11,917 nt of DNA from CAZFQG01 sp964520785 (GTDB lineage: Bacteria > Planctomycetota > Planctomycetia > Pirellulales > Thermoguttaceae), in the NCBI GenBank assembly GCA_964520785.1, contig CAZFQG010000195.1:1-11917 (forward strand), written 5' to 3'. The position numbers and the translations under genes are program-made. This document shows, piece after piece, positions 5,664 through 11,676 of the stretch; within the stretch, counting starts at the first letter, position 1, and the number at the start of each line of letters is the position of its first letter. The notes beneath the pieces were generated by a model. It had not been told where the DNA came from. It saw only the letters and a list, made by a program, of their open reading frames with translations, and made no database searches.

Positions 5664-6386
5664 ATGGGTCAAAAGGTCAATCCAACGGGTTTCCGCACCG
5701 GCATCATGAGAGGCTGGAAAAGCCGTTGGTACGCGTCGAAACGGGATTTCGCCTCGCTTCTGGGCGAGGATTTCAAGATTCGTCAGTTCATTAAGACGCG
5801 CAAAGACACCGGTGATTCCAGGAAGCGGATGTATCCGGCCGTCGCGAAGATCGAGATCGAGCGGACGCGCGACGAGGTGAAGGTCGTCCTTTTTTCGGGC
5901 CGGCCGGGAATGTTGATCGGCCGGAAGGGAGAGAAAGTCGAGGAGCTGCAGAACGAATTGCAGCAGCTCACCGGCCGCCGCATCAACCTGAAGATTGAGG
6001 AGATATCCAAGCCGGAACTCGACGCGCAGCTCGTGGCGGAAGACATCGGCGAACAGTTGGCTCGCCGCGCGAGTTTTCGCCGCGCGATGAAACGCGCCAT
6101 GGAACAGACGATGGAAGCGGGCGCGCGAGGGATCAAGGTGCAACTGGCGGGGCGGCTTGGCGGCGCCGAGATGTCGCGGCGCGAGAAACAGATTTCCGGC
6201 TCGATTCCCTTGAGCACGCTCCGCGCGAAGATCGACTACGGATTCGCGGAGGCGAAGATCGCTCAAGGGCATATCGGCGTTCAAGTGTGGATCAACCAGG
6301 GTACTTATAGCGAGGACGAGATCGATGGCGTTGATGCCCAAGCGGGTCAAACATCGAAAAAGCCAAAGAGGACGTATAAGAGGTAA
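5664..6386 (+). CDS. rpsC: 30S ribosomal protein S3
   Basis: A 240-residue S3, a 30S head protein at the mRNA entry tunnel, part of the ribosomal helicase with S4 and S5. The N-terminus is MGQKVNPTGFRTGI. A KH domain follows with the G-x-x-G loop at G86-RK-G89 (LIGRKGEKVEEL). The C-terminal domain contains SFRRAMKRAMEQTMEAGARGIKV at about 137-159 and the GAEMSRREKQ-GSIPLSTLRAKIDYG signature at 167-193. ATG 5664 is the start, with only a weak AGAG nearby. The last 20 residues (about 221-240, lysine-rich) are read from the same DNA as the first part of rplP in another frame, a 62-base overlap. S3 C-tails vary in length, so this tail is tolerable. Confidence 0.97.
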   Translation: MGQKVNPTGFRTGIMRGWKSRWYASKRDFASLLGEDFKIRQFIKTRKDTGDSRKRMYPAVAKIEIERTRDEVKVVLFSGRPGMLIGRKGEKVEELQNELQQLTGRRINLKIEEISKPELDAQLVAEDIGEQLARRASFRRAMKRAMEQTMEAGARGIKVQLAGRLGGAEMSRREKQISGSIPLSTLRAKIDYGFAEAKIAQGHIGVQVWINQGTYSEDEIDGVDAQAGQTSKKPKRTYKR

Positions 6387-6741
6387 CGCGACGCGGGGAA
6401 ACCGCGTCGTATTTGGCGATTTCGGTTTACAGGCCACCCAAGGCGGCTGGATCAGCGCGGCTACGATCGAAGCCGGTCGTATCGCGGCGCAGCAATATCT
6501 GCGCAGCGAGGGCCGTTTGTACATCCGCTTGTTCCCCCACAAGTCGGTGACCTCGATCCCGCTGGAAACGCGTATGGGAAAAGGGAAGGGCGAGCCCGAC
6601 TTTTGGGCCGCCGTCGTCAAGCCGGGAACCGTGTTGTTCGAAATCGGCGGCGTTACCGAAGAGGCGGCTCGGATCTGCTTCACGCGGTTGGCCCACAAGA
6701 TGCCGGTACGCGTCCGGTTCCTCCGGCGACGTCCCGTGTAG
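6325..6741 (+). CDS. rplP: 50S ribosomal protein L16
   Basis: A 138-residue L16, which binds 23S rRNA next to the A site and is needed for late 50S assembly. The sequence is unmistakable: MPKRVKHRKSQRGR at residues 4-17, VVFGDFGLQA at about 28-37, RIAAQQYLRSEGRLYIRLFPHKSVT at about 53-77, and RMGKGKGEPDFWAAVVKPGTVLFEIGG at about 84-110. The start is taken at ATG 6325, which has GAGGA (6312-6316) at eight-base spacing. ATG 6334 would give the shorter MPKRV start. Either way the gene begins inside rpsC in another frame: 62 bases from 6325, or 53 from 6334. The length matches the family (about 136-140). Confidence 0.96.
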   Translation: MALMPKRVKHRKSQRGRIRGNATRGNRVVFGDFGLQATQGGWISAATIEAGRIAAQQYLRSEGRLYIRLFPHKSVTSIPLETRMGKGKGEPDFWAAVVKPGTVLFEIGGVTEEAARICFTRLAHKMPVRVRFLRRRPV

Positions 6742-6883
6742 TTTTCCGAGGCGAGACCGGCTGACCGAGATGGCGAGGCGTTTATTCATCGGTCGTCCGG
6801 ATGGACCTCCTCACCCGACACCCGACCCGACATTGACGAACCGGACCTGAAGAAGAAACCCGGATATCTGGCTAGGAAATGAA
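6742..6883 (+). other. Unusual 142-base gap between rplP and rpmC
   Basis: In most bacteria rplP and rpmC are adjacent or overlap. Here 142 bases separate them. I see no convincing gene: a 26-codon frame from ATG 6770 has no ribosome-binding site and no recognisable family. A TTGACG at 6834-6839 lacks a -10 box at the right distance. The gap contains a small stem (GTCC 6795-6798 with GGAC 6803-6806) and then AGGA (6874-6877), the rpmC ribosome-binding site. Confidence 0.55.
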
Positions 6884-7096
6884 ATGACGAAGGCAGCCGA
6901 ACTTCGCGAAATGAGCGATGAGCAGCTTGACGTGTTGTTGAAGGACACGAAGGAACAGTTGTTCCGCAGACGCGTTCAGTCGCAGATGGAGCGGCTCGAT
7001 TCCCCGAGCGAGTTGATGAAAAACCGCCGGTTGATCGCCCGGATTCGGACGATTCTGCGGGAACGTGCTCCGTCGGCGAAACCGGATCAGGAATAG
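6884..7096 (+). CDS. rpmC: 50S ribosomal protein L29
   Basis: A 70-residue L29, a small two-helix protein at the tunnel exit that neighbours L23 and contributes to the SRP and trigger-factor docking site. It shows the usual pattern: an acidic N-terminal ELREMSDEQLDVLLKDTKEQLFRRR, then a second helix containing SELMKNRRLIARIRTILRER, and a short variable tail. The length is typical (about 60-75). ATG 6884 is preceded by AGGA (6874-6877) at six-base spacing. An overlapping ATG at 6879 meets a stop after two codons and is not used. It is followed by 49 bases and rpsQ. Confidence 0.95.
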   Translation: MTKAAELREMSDEQLDVLLKDTKEQLFRRRVQSQMERLDSPSELMKNRRLIARIRTILRERAPSAKPDQE

Positions 7097-7145
7097 AGAA
7101 ATGCCGTTGCGCTTCCGGCGCGGCGAAATGCGAGGGAACTGGAAC

Positions 7146-7505
7146 ATGCCCAAAAACGTAGCCATTGGCACAGTGACGAGCGACAAGATGGCGAAGACTC
7201 GCCGGGTGGAGATTCCGCGCGTCGTCCCGGACCGCATGTACGGAAAGTACGTACGGCGCAAGACGGTTTGTTTCGTTCACGACGAGAACGAGGAGTCGGA
7301 ACTGGGGGATCAGGTGGAGATCATCGAGACTCGCCCCAAATCGAGGAAGAAGCGATGGGATTTGGTTCGCGTCGTTCAGAAGAGTCAGGTGATCGACGTG
7401 GCGGCGCTCCGCGCGGCCTCGAAAGCGGCCGGCGAGGATTTCTCGGCCGATGAAGACTCTTTCGCCGGAGAGGGTGTCTCGTCCGGCGATGAAAGCGAAG
7501 CGTAG
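7146..7505 (+). CDS. rpsQ: 30S ribosomal protein S17 with long acidic C-terminal tail
   Basis: A 119-residue S17, a 16S rRNA binder of the 30S body. Residues 1-80 are the conserved OB-fold: MPKNVAIGTVTSDKMAKTRRV, then KYVRRKTVCFVHDENE, and the family signature GDQVEIIETRPKSRKKRW at 54-71. S17 in most bacteria ends near residue 80-90. Here a tail of about 35 residues follows, strongly acidic at its end (ADEDSFAGEGVSSGDESEA, 101-119). This is unusual for a ribosomal protein. The start is set at ATG 7146 by homology and by GAGGGA (7132-7137) at eight-base spacing. In-frame ATGs at 7101 and 7128 would add 15 or 6 residues. Only 8 bases separate it from rplN, joining the S10 and spc gene blocks. 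Confidence 0.95.
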   Translation: MPKNVAIGTVTSDKMAKTRRVEIPRVVPDRMYGKYVRRKTVCFVHDENEESELGDQVEIIETRPKSRKKRWDLVRVVQKSQVIDVAALRAASKAAGEDFSADEDSFAGEGVSSGDESEA

Positions 7506-7513
7506 GTGACGTC

Positions 7514-7882
7514 ATGATACAAATGCAAACCCGGCTGTCCGTGGCCGACAATACGGGCGCGAAGGAGCTGATGTGCATCAAGGTGCTCGGCGGTTCGCGT
7601 CGCCGGTCCGCGGGTCTCGGCGATATCATCGTCTGCAGCATTAAGAGCACGATCCCTGGCAGTGACGTGAAGAAGGGGACGGTCGTCCGAGCGGTAATCG
7701 TGCGGTGCAAGCAGCCGACCCGCCGCGACGACGGGAGTTACGTCCGCTTCGACGGGAATGCCGCGGTGATCATCGATAACGACCGGAATCCGCGCGGAAC
7801 GCGCATTTTCGGCGCGGTGGCCAGGGAGCTGCGCGAACGGAGGTTCATGAAGATCGTAAGCCTTGCGAGCGAGGTGGTCTGA
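7514..7882 (+). CDS. rplN: 50S ribosomal protein L14
   Basis: A 122-residue L14, which sits at the subunit interface, forms bridges to 16S rRNA and binds L19 and the silencing factor RsfS. The sequence matches the family throughout: MIQMQTRLSVADNTGAKEL, IKVLGGSRRR, GDIIVCSIKSTIPG, VKKGTVVRAVIVR, YVRFDGNAAVIIDN, and the near-invariant NPRGTRIFGAVARELRERRFMKIVSLA. Length is exactly standard. AGGTGA (7504-7509) overlaps the rpsQ stop and gives a four-base spacing to ATG 7514. The last base of its TGA stop is the first base of the rplX start (TGATG), so translation of the two is likely coupled. Confidence 0.98.
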   Translation: MIQMQTRLSVADNTGAKELMCIKVLGGSRRRSAGLGDIIVCSIKSTIPGSDVKKGTVVRAVIVRCKQPTRRDDGSYVRFDGNAAVIIDNDRNPRGTRIFGAVARELRERRFMKIVSLASEVV

Positions 7883-8229
7883 TGCATATCAAACTCAACG
7901 ACATCGTGGAAGTGCGCAGCGGCGCGGACCGGGGTAGGCGGGGAAAAGTGTTGGCCGTCGACCGCGAGGCGGGAAAACTGACGGTTGAAGGTGTAGCACT
8001 GGTGTACAAGCACGTCCGGCCGAGCCGGCGGAACCCCCAGGGTGGGCGACTCTCGAAGGAGATGCCGATTCAGATGTCCAATGTACTGCTCGTGTGCGAG
8101 GCGTGCGAAGCGGCGACGCGGACCGGTGTCCGCTACGCGGACGACGGCAGCAAGCACCGTTTTTGCAAGAAATGTGGAGCGGCCATCGGACAGATCGCGC
8201 CGCCCAGGGCTCGTTACGCGAAAGTCTAG
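7882..8229 (+). CDS. rplX: 50S ribosomal protein L24, zinc-ribbon form
   Basis: A 115-residue L24, an assembly-initiating 23S rRNA binder near the tunnel exit. A KOW motif occupies about residues 5-32 (DIVEVRSGADRGRRGKVLAVDRE). Then come VYKHVRPSRRNPQGG at about 41-55 and the MPIQMSNVLL strand. The C-terminal region carries two cysteine pairs, C72-EA-C75 and C95-KK-C98, consistent with a zinc-binding variant of L24. Many bacterial L24 proteins lack one or both pairs. A short tail (QIAPPRARYAKV) follows. ATG 7882 overlaps the rplN stop by one base. rplE follows after 12 bases. Confidence 0.96.
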   Translation: MHIKLNDIVEVRSGADRGRRGKVLAVDREAGKLTVEGVALVYKHVRPSRRNPQGGRLSKEMPIQMSNVLLVCEACEAATRTGVRYADDGSKHRFCKKCGAAIGQIAPPRARYAKV

Positions 8230-8241
8230 GCGCAAGATACG

Positions 8242-8805
8242 ATGACTGCCAGATTGCAGAATAAATACCAGACCGAAATGATTCCGCGGCTGAAAGAGCA
8301 GTTGGCGCGGACCAATCTGCTCTCGTTGCCCAGGATCGAGAAGATCGTCGTCAGTATGGGCGTGGGAGACGCGATCAACGAAAAGAAGTATCTCGACGAA
8401 GCGGTCGACGCGATGCGTTTGATTACGGGACAACAGCCGATCGTCACCAAGGCGCGCAAGTCGATCGCCGGCTTCCGGCTCCGCGAGGGAATGTCGGTCG
8501 GCTGCAAGGTGACGTTGCGCCGCCGCCGGATGTACGAATTTCTCGACCGCCTCATCGCGCTGGCCCTTCCACGTGTCCGCGATTTCCGCGGATTGAACCC
8601 CACGGCGTTCGATGGACAAGGGAATTACAGCCTCGGATTGACGGAGCAACTCGTCTTTCCGGAGTTGAACCCGGACAAATACACGCGGACCCAAGGGATG
8701 AACATCGCGATCGTGACGACGGCCGAAACGGATGACGAGGCGCGCGAGCTGCTTCGGATGTTCGGCTTTCCGTTCAAGGCCGAGGGCACCGGCGAAAACA
8801 ACTAG
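8242..8805 (+). CDS. rplE: 50S ribosomal protein L5
   Basis: A 187-residue L5, which binds 5S rRNA in the central protuberance and touches the P-site tRNA. Family landmarks are LPRIEKIVVSMGVGDA at about 29-44, TGQQPIVTKARKSIAGFRLREGM at about 62-84, the rRNA-facing LRRRRMYEFLDRLIALALPRVRDFRGL at about 92-118, FDGQGNYSLGLTEQLVFPEL at about 123-142, and the final TDDEARELLRMFGFPF. Length is typical (178-190). The ATG 8242 start has only a weak ribosome-binding site; re-initiation after rplX, 12 bases away, may supply ribosomes. In E. coli the operon repressor S8 binds near this gene's start. I did not identify such a site here. Confidence 0.97.
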   Translation: MTARLQNKYQTEMIPRLKEQLARTNLLSLPRIEKIVVSMGVGDAINEKKYLDEAVDAMRLITGQQPIVTKARKSIAGFRLREGMSVGCKVTLRRRRMYEFLDRLIALALPRVRDFRGLNPTAFDGQGNYSLGLTEQLVFPELNPDKYTRTQGMNIAIVTTAETDDEARELLRMFGFPFKAEGTGENN

Positions 8806-8809
8806 GGAT

Positions 8810-8834
8810 GGGACCCGTTCCAGGCACGGGCCCC
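8810..8834 (+). promoter_or_regulatory. GC-rich intercistronic hairpin between rplE and rpsN
   Basis: GGG-A-CCCGT (8810-8818) pairs with ACGGG-C-CCC (8826-8834) around a seven-base loop, eight base pairs with one A-C mismatch. It begins shortly after the rplE stop and is followed by a mildly T-rich stretch (8836-8842, interrupted). It could be an mRNA processing or stability element or a partial terminator. It is the only strong hairpin I found between genes of the spc part. Confidence 0.45.
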
Positions 8835-8859
8835 CTTTCGTTCAAGGAAAGACTATCGC

Positions 8860-9045
8860 ATGGCTAGCAAATCCAAAATCGCCAAGGCGCTTCGCGAACC
8901 GAAGTATTCCACGCGGCGTGAAATACGCTGTCAGATATGCGGACGCCCCAGAGCCGTATACCGCAAATTCGGCGTGTGCCGTATTTGTTTCCGCAAATTG
9001 GCGGAAGAAGGCCTGATTCCCGGAGTGAAGAAGGCCAGTTGGTAG
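8860..9045 (+). CDS. rpsN: 30S ribosomal protein S14, type Z (zinc)
   Basis: A 61-residue S14 of the short zinc-binding class (often named rpsZ), placed in the 30S head near S3 and S10. The four cysteines C24-QI-C27 and C40-RI-C43 form the expected zinc site. The C-terminal block FRKLAEEGLIPGVKKASW is the standard ending of this class. The N-terminus MASKSKIAKALREPKYSTR is typical. The long, cysteine-free S14 (about 100 residues) is not in this window. ATG 8860 has AAGGA (8844-8848) about 11 bases upstream. A further ORF reading through this region in another frame is a shadow. Confidence 0.97.
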   Translation: MASKSKIAKALREPKYSTRREIRCQICGRPRAVYRKFGVCRICFRKLAEEGLIPGVKKASW

Positions 9046-9086
9046 AGAGTTTTTCGCGAAAGTTTCATTTGAAGGCCTAAACCATC

Positions 9087-9482
9087 ATGATGACCGATCC
9101 GATCGCCGACATGTTGACTCGTATCCGGAACGCGGTGCGCGTCGAAAAGCCTCATGTCGATATCCCGCTGTCCAAGGTGAAGCGCGGGCTGGCGGAAGTC
9201 CTCAAACGCGAAGGATACATTTGGGACTGGGAAGAAGTCGAATCGGACCCGGTGAGCCAGATTCGGATCTTCCTGAAATACGGTCCGAACGGCGAACGGG
9301 TCATTCAGAATATTCGTCGGATCAGCAAGCCGGGCCGCCGTGTTTACAGCGGAGCGGCGAAGTTGCGCCCGGTTCTGGGCGGACTCGGCATCAGTGTGAT
9401 CAGTACCAGCCGCGGCGTCATCAGCGATCGGGAGGCGCGACAGCGCCGGCTTGGCGGTGAAGTGCTTTGCGAGGTTTGGTAG
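9087..9482 (+). CDS. rpsH: 30S ribosomal protein S8
   Basis: A 131-residue S8, a primary 16S rRNA binder of the 30S platform and, in E. coli, the translational repressor of the spc operon. The N-terminus MTDPIADMLTRIRNA is almost invariant. Later blocks are VDIPLSKVKRGLAEVLKREGYI at about 24-45, IFLKYGP and RRISKPGRRVYSG in the middle, and the C-terminal rRNA-binding signature LGGLGISVISTSRGVISDREAR at 97-118. Two adjacent ATGs (9087 and 9090) are possible. GAAGG (9071-9075) lies 11 bases from the first and 14 from the second, slightly favouring 9087. Length is standard. Confidence 0.97.
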   Translation: MMTDPIADMLTRIRNAVRVEKPHVDIPLSKVKRGLAEVLKREGYIWDWEEVESDPVSQIRIFLKYGPNGERVIQNIRRISKPGRRVYSGAAKLRPVLGGLGISVISTSRGVISDREARQRRLGGEVLCEVW

Positions 9483-9517
9483 AGACCGAGTAGAGTTGAA
9501 AGCAAGGGAAACCAGAG

Positions 9518-10063
9518 ATGTCGCGAATCGGAAAGAAGCCGATCCAAATTCCCGACGGCGTCAAGGCGACGGTGGACGGGTGTAAGATCGTCGTCGAGGG
9601 AAAACTGGGAAAACTCGATTGGGTGTTCCGCCCCGAGATGACCGTCGTCGTCGACGAAGACCAGAAGGAGATCCAGGTATCGCGGCCGAACGACGAACGA
9701 GATAACCGCGCGCTGCACGGCCTCACCCGCGCTCTGATACAGAATATGGTCGTCGGCGTGACGCAAGGATACGAGAGACGCCTGGAGATCGTCGGAGTCG
9801 GTTACATCGCGTCCGTGGAGGGAGACCGTTTGGATCTCCGTGTGGGATACGCGAATGAACTTCGCAGGACGATTCCCCCCGGATTAGAGGTGCAGTGTCC
9901 GGATCAACAGCACATCGTTATCCGCGGGATTGACAAGCAGCGGGTTGGTCAGTTCGCGGCCGAGATTCGCGCGTTGCGGAAACCGGAACCCTACAAGGGA
10001 AAGGGAATTCGCTACCAGGGCGAGCAAATTCGACGGAAACAAGGAAAAGCAATGGCGAAGTAG
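9518..10063 (+). CDS. rplF: 50S ribosomal protein L6
   Basis: A 181-residue L6, built of two similar domains, which binds 23S rRNA near the sarcin-ricin loop and the factor-binding site. It begins MSRIGKKPIQIPDGVKATVDG and continues with RALHGLTRALIQNMVVGVTQGYERRLEIVGVGY at about 67-99, the link between domains. The end carries the conserved PEPYKGKGIRYQGEQIRRKQGK. Length is typical (175-185). ATG 9518 has AAGGGA (9504-9509) at eight-base spacing. It is followed by 54 bases before rplR. Confidence 0.97.
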   Translation: MSRIGKKPIQIPDGVKATVDGCKIVVEGKLGKLDWVFRPEMTVVVDEDQKEIQVSRPNDERDNRALHGLTRALIQNMVVGVTQGYERRLEIVGVGYIASVEGDRLDLRVGYANELRRTIPPGLEVQCPDQQHIVIRGIDKQRVGQFAAEIRALRKPEPYKGKGIRYQGEQIRRKQGKAMAK

Positions 10064-10117
10064 GCATCCCGTTCGTGCTTACTTCCCCTGCCAGATGGCC
10101 GTGAGTGAGATAGTCTT

Positions 10118-10570
10118 GTGAGACACGAAAAACGAATCGGAAAACAGCGTCGGCGCCGTGCGTTGTCGGTACGAAACCGCGTCAAGCACGGTCTGACCCG
10201 TCCGCGGTTGACCGTCTTCCGAAGCCTGAAACACATCTATGCGCAAGTGGTCGACGACGGAGCGGGAAAGACGCTGGCCCAGGCCAGTACGCTGGACCCC
10301 GAGGTCCGCGGCGAACTTTCTTCCGGTGGTAACGTCGCCGCCGCGCGGCGGGTCGGCGAAGCGATCGCGAGAAGGGCTCTCGACGCCGGTGTGAATCAGG
10401 TCGCGTTCGACCGCAGGGAATATAAGTACCACGGACGGATCGCGGCCCTGGCGGATGGTGCGCGCGACGGCGGACTCGACATCGGCGCGAAACGCGAGAA
10501 TCGCGCCCAAGCGGCTGCCCGCGCGGCGAAAGAGTCCGCCAAAGACAAAGGCAAGAAGAAAAAGAAATAA
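10118..10570 (+). CDS. rplR: 50S ribosomal protein L18 with lysine-rich C-terminal tail
   Basis: A 150-residue L18, which binds 5S rRNA together with L5 in the central protuberance. Recognisable blocks are KRIGKQRRRRALSVRNRVK at the N-terminus, RPRLTVFRSLKHIYAQVVDD at about 28-47, AARRVGEAIARRALDAGVNQVAFDRREYKYHGRIAALADGARDGGL at about 75-120. The usual family ends there (about 115-122 residues). Here about 28 extra residues follow, rich in alanine and then lysine, ending DKGKKKKK. The start is GTG 10118. It has no strong Shine-Dalgarno; the best nearby is GTGAGTGAGA, so start choice rests on homology. The extension looks genuine, as the stop TAA lies directly after the lysine run. Confidence 0.95.
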   Translation: MRHEKRIGKQRRRRALSVRNRVKHGLTRPRLTVFRSLKHIYAQVVDDGAGKTLAQASTLDPEVRGELSSGGNVAAARRVGEAIARRALDAGVNQVAFDRREYKYHGRIAALADGARDGGLDIGAKRENRAQAAARAAKESAKDKGKKKKK

Positions 10571-10598
10571 CCAAAAACCCGTTTACTGGTAGACGCCC

Positions 10599-11084
10599 AT
10601 GGCTACGGAACCCGCCCAAGGGGGATTGATTGAAAAGGTCGTTAAGATACGGCGCTGTGCCGCCGTCGTGAAGGGCGGCCGGCGGTTCAGCTTCAAGGCC
10701 CTTGTCGTCCTCGGTGACGGAGAAGGCAAGGTTGGCTGGGGCTACGGCCGCGCGAACGAAGTGCCTCCCGCGGTCGAAAAGGCTCAGCAAGACGCCGCGC
10801 GGAGCATGGTCGCTATCGCGCTAAAGGGTTCGACGATCCCACATACCGTCAAGGGCCGGTTCGGCGCGGCGAAGGTGATTCTGGTGCCGGCCAGCCCCGG
10901 TACCGGCGTGATCGCCGGCGCGGCGGTTCGAGCCGTGTGCGAGGCATGCGGCATTCACGACATCCTCACCAAGAGTTACGGGTCGACCAACCCGATCAAT
11001 TTGGTGAAAGCGACCATCGGCGCTCTGACGGAGTTACGTAACCAGCAAGAAGTCGAACGCCTGCGAGGAGTTTCGCTCCAATGA
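10599..11084 (+). CDS. rpsE: 30S ribosomal protein S5
   Basis: A 161-residue S5, located at the back of the 30S subunit, important for decoding accuracy and mRNA helicase activity. The double-stranded-RNA-binding N-terminal domain shows LIEKVVKIRRCAAVVKGGRRFSFKALVVLGDGEGKVGWGYGRANEVP at about 10-56. The C-terminal domain shows IPHTVKGRFGAAKVILVPASPGTGVIAGAAVRAVCEACGIHDILTKSYGSTNPINLVKAT at about 80-139. ATG 10599 is preceded by a weak GGTAG (10588-10592). Its TGA stop overlaps the rplO ATG by four bases (ATGA). rpmD (L30), which commonly lies between rpsE and rplO, is not present. Confidence 0.97.
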   Translation: MATEPAQGGLIEKVVKIRRCAAVVKGGRRFSFKALVVLGDGEGKVGWGYGRANEVPPAVEKAQQDAARSMVAIALKGSTIPHTVKGRFGAAKVILVPASPGTGVIAGAAVRAVCEACGIHDILTKSYGSTNPINLVKATIGALTELRNQQEVERLRGVSLQ

Positions 11085-11569
11085 ATCTGAACGAAGTACA
11101 TCAAGGGATTTTGAAACGCCGCAAACGCAAGCGGATCGGGCGCGGACCCGGCTCCGGCCATGGCAAGACCGCCGGACGCGGTCATAAGGGCCAAGGGTCG
11201 CGTGCCGGTTTTTCGATGTCGCCGGTTTTCGAGGGGGGGCAGATGCCGCTGGTCCGGCGCATCCCCAAACGTGGTTTTAACAACCGCTGGGCCTTGGACG
11301 TCACCATCGTGAACGTCGGAGATCTGGAGAACCTGTTCGAGGACGGCGCCGAGGTGACTCCCGAGGCGCTCCGCGCCAAGCACGTAGCCAAGGGCCGTTA
11401 CGACGTTTTGAAGGTGCTCGGAAATGGCGAACTGAAGAAGAAGCTGAAGATCGCGGCGCACCGGTTCAGCAAGTCGGCGATGGAGAAGATCCAGGCGGCC
11501 GGCGGCGAAGCGGTCGTCCTGCCAGGGAAGAAACCGGTGCCGAAGAATAAACAGAAGGCGCGCGGCTGA
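11081..11569 (+). CDS. rplO: 50S ribosomal protein L15
   Basis: A 162-residue L15, a late-assembling 23S rRNA binder. The glycine- and basic-rich N-terminal extension is typical: KRRKRKRIGRGPGSGHGKTAGRGHKGQGSRAG at about 12-43, then FEGGQMPLVRRIPKRGF at about 50-66. The C-terminal globular domain contains YDVLKVLGNGELKKKLKIAAHRFSKSAMEKIQAAGGEAVVL (about 107-147), followed by a short basic tail (KKPVPKNKQKARG). Length is slightly above the usual 145-150. Its ATG overlaps the rpsE stop (ATGA), implying translational coupling. GAGG (11065-11068), inside rpsE, is a likely ribosome-binding site. Confidence 0.97.
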   Translation: MNLNEVHQGILKRRKRKRIGRGPGSGHGKTAGRGHKGQGSRAGFSMSPVFEGGQMPLVRRIPKRGFNNRWALDVTIVNVGDLENLFEDGAEVTPEALRAKHVAKGRYDVLKVLGNGELKKKLKIAAHRFSKSAMEKIQAAGGEAVVLPGKKPVPKNKQKARG

Positions 11570-11676
11570 ATTGCGGGCTGGAAGAACCGGCCAAGAGTCC
11601 TCCGTGCTCGGAAGGTCACGGTCCGGTGGCTAAGCTGCCCGCCGAAACTAGTGTTTGCCTTAGGACGAATTGAGCG
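11570..11676 (+). other. 107-base gap between rplO and secY
   Basis: No gene is seen here. A small stem (CCG-type: TCCG 11601-11604 with CGGA 11609-11612, extendable by two pairs past a bulged A) has no T-run behind it. AGGA (11662-11665) lies 11 bases before the secY ATG and is its likely ribosome-binding site. No promoter with both boxes is visible. Confidence 0.5.

Noticed and set aside
6770..6850. 26-codon frame from ATG 6770 in the rplP-rpmC gap
   Set aside because: No Shine-Dalgarno, low-complexity proline/threonine-rich product and no family resemblance.
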